A stretch of 36,307 bases of DNA from an uncultured Anaerolineaceae bacterium (GTDB taxonomy: Bacteria; Chloroflexota; Anaerolineae; Promineifilales; Promineifilaceae): NCBI GenBank assembly GCA_937967805.1, contig CALBTC010000393.1, positions 1-36,307 on the forward strand, in the 5' to 3' direction. The notes under the pieces were generated by a model that worked only from the letters and a program-made list of their open reading frames with translations, did not search any database and was not told the DNA's origin. The translations under genes and the position numbers were made by a program. Below, one piece after another: positions 32,104 through 36,307 of the stretch; position 1 is the stretch's first letter, and each line of letters begins with the position of its first letter.

Positions 32104-32865
32104 ATGCGAATTGCTTTAATTTCAGATGTTCATGGAAATCTCGTATCTCTACAAGCAGTCATAACAGACGTTGAACGGCAAAACGTCAATGAAATCATCT
32201 TCCTTGGGGATGCAGCAACGCTTGGCCCTCAACCCCATGAAGTTTTGCAGCGGATAAAAGAGCTGGGCTGTCCTTGCGTCATTGGTAACCATGAAACCTA
32301 TTTGTTCAAACCGTCATTGGGTCAGGCCTATATGCACGGCACACAATGGTTTAACGATGTCCTTTCCTGGTGCCGGGCACGCCTTGACCCTGAAGATTAC
32401 AAGTTTATGCGGTCGTTCCAGCCAATGCTAAAAGTAAAGCTGGAAGGCGACAGTACCCTGATTTGCTTTCATGGCTCACCCCGCCGCCATACGGACAACA
32501 TTTTAGCCACAACACCTCCCCAAGAACTTAATGACATGTTAGCTGGCAGACGAGCTACCGTCATGGCCGGTGGTCACACCCATGTACAAATGATGCGACA
32601 ACATATGGGGGCGCTTATTGTTAATGCCGGTAGCGTTGGTATGCCCTTTGAGCAGATGCCCTTTGGCGAACGTGGTCCGCGCGTTATGCCCTGGGCCGAA
32701 TATACGATTATTACCTCACAAAATAACTCTATTAGCGTTGATCTTCGTCGTGTCCCCGTGGATATTAATGCAATTAAGCAGGCAGGCCTAGATGCCAGAA
32801 TGCCAGAAACCAGTGATTGGTTACGCAACTGGATTTCTATAACAGAACAACTTAGCCGGATTTAA
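32104..32865 (+). CDS. Calcineurin-like metallophosphoesterase (YfcE/protein phosphatase-like)
   Basis: A 253-residue phosphoesterase with the full dinuclear-metal motif set: MRIALISDVHGNLVSL (DxH), IIFLGDAATLGPQP (GDxx), VIGNHETYL (GNHE), FHGSPRR and the closing GGHTHVQMMR (GHTH), followed by NAGSVGMPF. This is the small bacterial YfcE/MJ0936-like type; substrate is unknown. The ATG at 32104 lies eight bases past the methyltransferase stop; longer frames overlap that gene. Confidence 0.93.
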   Translation: MRIALISDVHGNLVSLQAVITDVERQNVNEIIFLGDAATLGPQPHEVLQRIKELGCPCVIGNHETYLFKPSLGQAYMHGTQWFNDVLSWCRARLDPEDYKFMRSFQPMLKVKLEGDSTLICFHGSPRRHTDNILATTPPQELNDMLAGRRATVMAGGHTHVQMMRQHMGALIVNAGSVGMPFEQMPFGERGPRVMPWAEYTIITSQNNSISVDLRRVPVDINAIKQAGLDARMPETSDWLRNWISITEQLSRI

Positions 32866-32911
32866 TTTGCCACTGCTTCCAACCTCTCCTTGAAAATAAT
32901 ACAGAATTCAG

Positions 32912-32939
32912 TTGCGAGTTTTAGCGCCTTAGCGATAAT
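32912..32939 (+). promoter_or_regulatory. Possible promoter for mdh
   Basis: TTGCGA (32912-32917), a 16-base spacer and GATAAT (32934-32939), about 60 bases before the mdh ATG. The spacing is one short, so this is a weak call. Confidence 0.35.
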
Positions 32940-33000
32940 TGCATAAATTTGTTCGCTGAATCGTGAATTTAGTTCAACCTCTACTCTTAAGGAGAGTTTC

Positions 33001-33984
33001 ATGTCAAGACAAAATATTAAAGTAGCCGTTACGGGTGCAGCCGGCCAAATTGGGTATTCACTTTTGTTTCGCCTGGCTTCCGGTGAAGTTTTTGGTGCAG
33101 ATACAAAAGTTTCACTCCAGTTGTTGGAGATCACGCCTGTCTTGCCCGCATTGGAAGGCGTGGTTATGGAACTAGACGATTGTGCCTTTCCCTTGTTGGA
33201 AAATGTAGTCGTGACCGATAATGCCGAAACTGCCTTTGACGGCGTGAGCTGGGCGCTGCTGGTCGGTTCAAAACCACGCGGTGCGGGCATGGAGCGCGGC
33301 GACCTGATTCGTGAAAATGGCCCTATTTTTGTGGGCCAGGGCCGGGCCCTGAACAAGGCAGCCGACGATGCGCGTGTCTTGGTGGTAGGCAATCCGGCTA
33401 ATACCAACTGCCTGATCGCCATGAACAATTCAGACCTGCCAGACAATCGGTTTAGCGCGCTGACCCGGCTGGACCAAAATCGCGCCTGTGCTCAACTGGC
33501 GCAAAAGGTAGATGTGCCCGTAAGCGCCGTCAGCAATGTAACGATTTGGGGCAATCACAGCGCCACCCAATACCCTGACGCTGAAAATGCCAAAATTAAC
33601 GGCAAACCGGCTATGGACGTGATTACCGATCATGATTGGCTGCGTGGCGATTTTATTACCACAGTACAGAAGCGTGGCGCGGCTATCATTGCCGCCAGGG
33701 GTAAATCTTCGGCGGCTTCGGCGGCGAACGCGGCCCTGGACCACGTTATGAGCTTTGAGGCCAAAACGCCTGACGGCCACTGGTTCTCTGCGGCCGTTCC
33801 CTCTGATGGCAGCTATGGCATTGAAGAAGGGCTAATCTTCTCTTTCCCCATTACCAGTGATGGAGCCGGTGGTTATTCTATTGTTCAGGGACTTAACTGG
33901 AGCGATTTTGCTCGTGAGAAGATTGTCATTACTGAGAACGAGCTGAAGGAAGAGAAGTCGGTTGTTACTGACCTGCTGAACTGA
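33001..33984 (+). CDS. mdh: Malate dehydrogenase
   Basis: Interconverts malate and oxaloacetate with a nicotinamide cofactor, in the TCA cycle. The 327-residue protein belongs to the longer, cytosolic-type MDH group: [20 protein letters not shown] (dinucleotide loop), [38 protein letters not shown] (substrate loop), [25 protein letters not shown] and [12 protein letters not shown] with the catalytic His. All key residues seem present. A strong AAGGAGAG ribosome site precedes the ATG at 33001. A terminator-like hairpin follows, so the gene seems to stand alone. Confidence 0.97.
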   Translation: MSRQNIKVAVTGAAGQIGYSLLFRLASGEVFGADTKVSLQLLEITPVLPALEGVVMELDDCAFPLLENVVVTDNAETAFDGVSWALLVGSKPRGAGMERGDLIRENGPIFVGQGRALNKAADDARVLVVGNPANTNCLIAMNNSDLPDNRFSALTRLDQNRACAQLAQKVDVPVSAVSNVTIWGNHSATQYPDAENAKINGKPAMDVITDHDWLRGDFITTVQKRGAAIIAARGKSSAASAANAALDHVMSFEAKTPDGHWFSAAVPSDGSYGIEEGLIFSFPITSDGAGGYSIVQGLNWSDFAREKIVITENELKEEKSVVTDLLN

Positions 33985-34008
33985 TCTTTTGGCATTTTGA
34001 TTGAAACG

Positions 34009-34049
34009 CAACATCCGATGTGCTTTTGGTGCATCGGATGTTGTTGTTT
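34009..34049 (+). terminator. Terminator-like hairpin after mdh
   Basis: caacatccgatg (34009-34020) pairs perfectly with catcggatgttg (34032-34043), then ttgttt. The T tract is interrupted. It overlaps the possible start of the next gene. Confidence 0.75.
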
Positions 34050-35243
34050 CAAGTGAGTATAGTTTTGGTACACAAGCGCAGCTCCAGTCGAGCCCTGTTA
34101 TCTGATTCAAAATGGCTGACGCTTTGGCATTGGCTGTTTAATTTATCACTTACGGCCGTTTTCTTCACACTGGTATTAAACTGGCCAAATCTTCTGCTGC
34201 ATTTACGTCTCGCCGCAAATAACTCTATTTTTCAGAGCGGTTGGCTGGTGCTAATTGTTATGACCATGCTGCTTTTGTTAACCGCCACGGTTCATGAACT
34301 GGGGCATCTTTTGGCAGGATATTTGGTTCGCTTTCGCTTTCAGGTGTTGGTAGTGGGGCCGCTGCGTATTTCGGGAGGAAACGGCCGACTACGTTGGCAG
34401 CGCCAGAGAGGCGGGTCGCTTTTTAATGGATTGGCTGCCAGCCTGCCGGATGAGATGGACAATTTAGGGCGGCGCCTGCTTTATTTTGCGCTGGGCGGAC
34501 CGTTGGCCAGCCTGCTGCTTTCTCTTGTTGCGTTGGCCATCGTGCTCTTTTTGAGCAGCGATTTAAGGCGGATGCTGGATTATTTATGGCTGTGGGAGTG
34601 CAGCTTGTTTACGGCCGTTGTCTCCTACTTTTTTTTGCTTACTTCTATGCGTCCCGGCACTTATCATAACGGCACGGTGGCCGACGGCGGTCGAATCTTG
34701 ATGGTAGCAACCAGGTCACCTGAGGCTGAACGCTGGCAGGCGTTGGTCAAGTTGAATGCGGCTGATCTGGCGGGGCAACGGCCGTTTCAGTGGGATGAAG
34801 CGCTGCTGCGGCAAAGCGTCTCGCTGCCAGATAATAGCCTTGATTATCTCACCGGCGTTGTGATGAATTATCATCATTGGCTGGACAAAAATGAGCCGCA
34901 AAGGGCCCGCCGTTATCTGGAAGAGGCGCTGAATTCATCCGTTGCCTGGGAGACCGGAATGCGTACGCGATTGGTGTTGGAAAAAGCATTCTTAGCCGCA
35001 GCCCATCTACAGGATTTGCGTATGGCTCGCGAAACATTGGCTCAAGTCAAGGTGAGTCGCCGCCAGGTAAACAGTTTGTTTTGGCGGGCCAAGGCGGCCA
35101 TCCATTTGCTGGCTGGCGATCGTGAAGATGCGCGGGAAACGGCCGTTCACGGAATTGCCGTCATGTCTGACGATGACCAGACTGGATTGCAAAAAGCAGA
35201 GCGTGCCTGGCTTAATGCATTGATCGCCAAAGCTAGGGCATAG
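34038..35243 (+). CDS. M50-like (site-2 protease type) membrane metallopeptidase with helical-repeat tail
   Basis: A membrane protein of about 401 residues. It has membrane segments near 45-60 and 75-100, the second running into TATVHELGHLLAGYL, the zinc HExxH motif of the M50 group (His86). Further segments are ALGGPLASLLLSLVALAIVL and YLWLWECSLFTAVVSYFFLL. The third ligand motif is ADGGRIL (Asp216), matching the family's NPDGG region. The remaining 170 soluble residues appear to be TPR-like helices (RARRYLEEALNSSVAWE, ARETLAQVKVSRR). It probably cuts membrane proteins within the bilayer. The start is uncertain: the in-frame GTG at 34020 and the ATG at 34038 lie in the mdh terminator hairpin, and GTG at 34053 is also possible. 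Confidence 0.78.
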   Translation: MLLFQVSIVLVHKRSSSRALLSDSKWLTLWHWLFNLSLTAVFFTLVLNWPNLLLHLRLAANNSIFQSGWLVLIVMTMLLLLTATVHELGHLLAGYLVRFRFQVLVVGPLRISGGNGRLRWQRQRGGSLFNGLAASLPDEMDNLGRRLLYFALGGPLASLLLSLVALAIVLFLSSDLRRMLDYLWLWECSLFTAVVSYFFLLTSMRPGTYHNGTVADGGRILMVATRSPEAERWQALVKLNAADLAGQRPFQWDEALLRQSVSLPDNSLDYLTGVVMNYHHWLDKNEPQRARRYLEEALNSSVAWETGMRTRLVLEKAFLAAAHLQDLRMARETLAQVKVSRRQVNSLFWRAKAAIHLLAGDREDARETAVHGIAVMSDDDQTGLQKAERAWLNALIAKARA

Positions 35244-35251
35244 AACACAAA

Positions 35252-35275
35252 AAGCCTCGCTTAGCGAGGCTTCTT
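35252..35275 (+). terminator. Hairpin terminator after the M50-like gene
   Basis: aagcctcgc (35252-35260) pairs with gcgaggctt (35264-35272), followed by a short ttctt tract. The gap that follows (to 35493) contains a purine-rich stretch (35279-35320) and no gene. Confidence 0.75.
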
Positions 35276-35493
35276 GCGGGAAGAGGAGAAGAAGGAGAAA
35301 AGAGGAAATTGGAGGATAAATAATAAATAAAAGTACAGTTTTGTTACGCTTACCAGTACAAAATTGAAAATCAATACAACTCAATTACGTTTTGTAGTTT
35401 AATCTACTTTCGGCCGTTGGGTTAGTGAACTGGATACATGGAAAATGTAAACTCCTTTACATTTTAGACAGTGTTATAGGGAAGCTGAGGAAA

Positions 35494-35901
35494 ATGATAA
35501 AGAAAGTGAATCATATTGCGGTGGTTGTACCAGACTTGGATGCCTCAATGGGTTTTTGGGTAGATGCGTTGGGTCTAGAATTGTCTCATAAAGAACATGT
35601 TGCCAGCCAGGCGGTGGACGTGGCCTTTTTGCCGGTAGGGGATAGTAAAATTGAATTGCTGCAGCCTACGGATAGTGAAAGCGGTGTCGCGCGCTATTTA
35701 GATAAAAAAGGACCGGGCATGCATCACATCTGTTTTGAAGTGAATGACATTGAAGCAGCGTTGGCCAAACTGGCAAAAGCTGATGTCCAGCTTATCAACG
35801 AGTCGCCGGTAGTCGGATCAGACGGGCGTAAATTTGCCTTCATTCACCCTAAATCTGCCAATGGCGTGTTGGTAGAATTGTATGAACTTGTTAAGAATTA
35901 A
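35494..35901 (+). CDS. mce: Methylmalonyl-CoA epimerase
   Basis: Interconverts (R)- and (S)-methylmalonyl-CoA between propionyl-CoA carboxylase and the B12 mutase. The 135-residue protein is a typical VOC-fold epimerase: MIKKVNHIAVVVPDLDASM with the first metal His, FWVDALGLEL, KIELLQPTDSESGVARYL, GPGMHHICFEVNDIEAAL with the second His, and NGVLVELYEL with the metal Glu. The ATG at 35494 has GAGG upstream and gives the usual start, while a longer frame to 35425 does not look like coding sequence. Partners are not within the window. Confidence 0.95.
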   Translation: MIKKVNHIAVVVPDLDASMGFWVDALGLELSHKEHVASQAVDVAFLPVGDSKIELLQPTDSESGVARYLDKKGPGMHHICFEVNDIEAALAKLAKADVQLINESPVVGSDGRKFAFIHPKSANGVLVELYELVKN

Positions 35902-36307
35902 AGCGCCGCTGCTGGAGAATTGATACTTGAAGAATGTCATAATTTGCGCATGACAAATGGCACTATGTAGGCGGGGCAAAGCTGATATGATATACGCATA
36001 AGCCGCCGATTAAGATGAAACGGCAGAGTCAAAACATAATGTGTAATCTGGATTGACTTGGTTGTTGATTACAGGTTTGTAACAGCACCAGCTTCCTAAA
36101 TTTTGTGGTTATGATTGCACTCCACAGCGTGTAATCTTAACGTCGGCTTAACATAAACTGCCTCTTCAAGATAGTAGTTTTTGGGTGAGCCAGTATCCTG
36201 CCAGGGATACTCTTACAGCGAGTTGTTGAATCGGGTTGTTGTAAACTAGGTGCCCTGCCTCGTTTACTTCACAGTAGGTGTTTACTTCCATAGCGAGAGG
36301 CCAGGCG
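35902..36307. other. Intergenic region at right edge
   Basis: No gene is visible over these 406 bases on either strand. A small inverted repeat agtatcc/ggatact (36192-36198 with 36205-36211) could be a binding site or hairpin. The sequence is AT-richer than the genes and may hold the promoter of a gene beyond the edge. Confidence 0.5.

Larger units (their letters stand above)
1..36307. repeat. Highly iterated palindrome ACGGCCGT dispersed over the whole window
   Basis: About 65 exact copies by manual count (for example at about 1454, 5772, 9391, 13052, 18271, 21262, 25396, 30091, 34613), with many one-mismatch forms such as gcggccgt and acggccgc. Fewer than one or two would be expected by chance. 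Copies are mostly inside genes and in all three reading frames, giving TAV, RPS/RPY or NGR in the proteins, and are often extended to aaacggccgtttcc. This resembles HIP1 of cyanobacteria in behaviour, not in sequence. Confidence 0.85.

Noticed and set aside
35279..35330. A small gene after the purine-rich stretch with repeated Shine-Dalgarno-like words
   Set aside because: No open frame of useful length follows. The stretch is probably just purine-rich spacer between terminator and mce.

Overview
The window looks like chromosomal DNA of a Chloroflexota bacterium (Anaerolineae/Ardenticatenia-like), with moderate confidence. Supporting signs are an archaeal-type HMG-CoA synthase next to a class II HMG-CoA reductase, a MoeA fused to a periplasmic-binding-protein-like domain, a Pkn-type kinase with WD40 repeats, a response regulator fused to a CpaE/TadZ-like ATPase, and a secreted repeat protein with the 'FLPMVVNN' element common in secreted Chloroflexota proteins. 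No phage, transposase or CRISPR array was seen.

Layout. Positions 1-1671 (minus strand) hold mevalonate-forming genes: HMG-CoA synthase (cut by the window edge) and HMG-CoA reductase. Positions 2116-3960 encode a membrane-anchored protein that looks like a zinc peptidase relative with a lost active site. A lone microcompartment pentamer gene (BMC-P) follows on the minus strand at 4201-4470. A plus-strand set of two small membrane proteins and a CHAT (caspase-like) protein spans 4709-7891, followed by a GNAT acetyltransferase.

The centrepiece is a minus-strand block from 20549 down to about 11725 (possibly to 8687). It encodes a bacterial microcompartment resembling the predicted 'sugar phosphate utilizing' (SPU) type. 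Signal peptidase I leads it, behind a near-consensus promoter. Then come RpiB-like isomerase, deoxyribose-phosphate aldolase (DeoC), a YgiT-type zinc finger protein, a probable permuted tandem BMC shell protein, BMC-H, BMC-P, a nucleotidyltransferase, a CoA-acylating aldehyde dehydrogenase, an unknown protein, a receiver-ParA/TadZ fusion, BMC-T and another BMC-P. A Ser/Thr kinase with WD40 repeats follows. RpiB, DeoC and the aldehyde dehydrogenase all carry similar short amphipathic N-terminal extensions, the usual lumen-targeting signal. The inferred chemistry is deoxyribose 5-phosphate to glyceraldehyde 3-phosphate plus acetaldehyde, then acetyl-CoA, inside a protein shell. No phosphotransacylase or alcohol dehydrogenase is visible.

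The right half is on the plus strand: tRNA-Lys, MoeA fusion, PHP phosphoesterase, a 1454-residue cadherin/VCBS-repeat surface protein with a small secreted partner, a CtaG-like cytochrome oxidase assembly protein, an unknown protein, an rRNA/tRNA 2'-O-methyltransferase, a metallophosphoesterase, malate dehydrogenase, an M50-like membrane peptidase and methylmalonyl-CoA epimerase.

Two DNA-level patterns cut across the genes. The palindrome ACGGCCGT occurs about 65 times (manual count) in all reading frames, far above chance, like the cyanobacterial HIP1 element. Most gaps in the microcompartment operon hold a near-perfect inverted repeat, each of different sequence; a related low-complexity element appears to have entered the MoeA coding region in frame.
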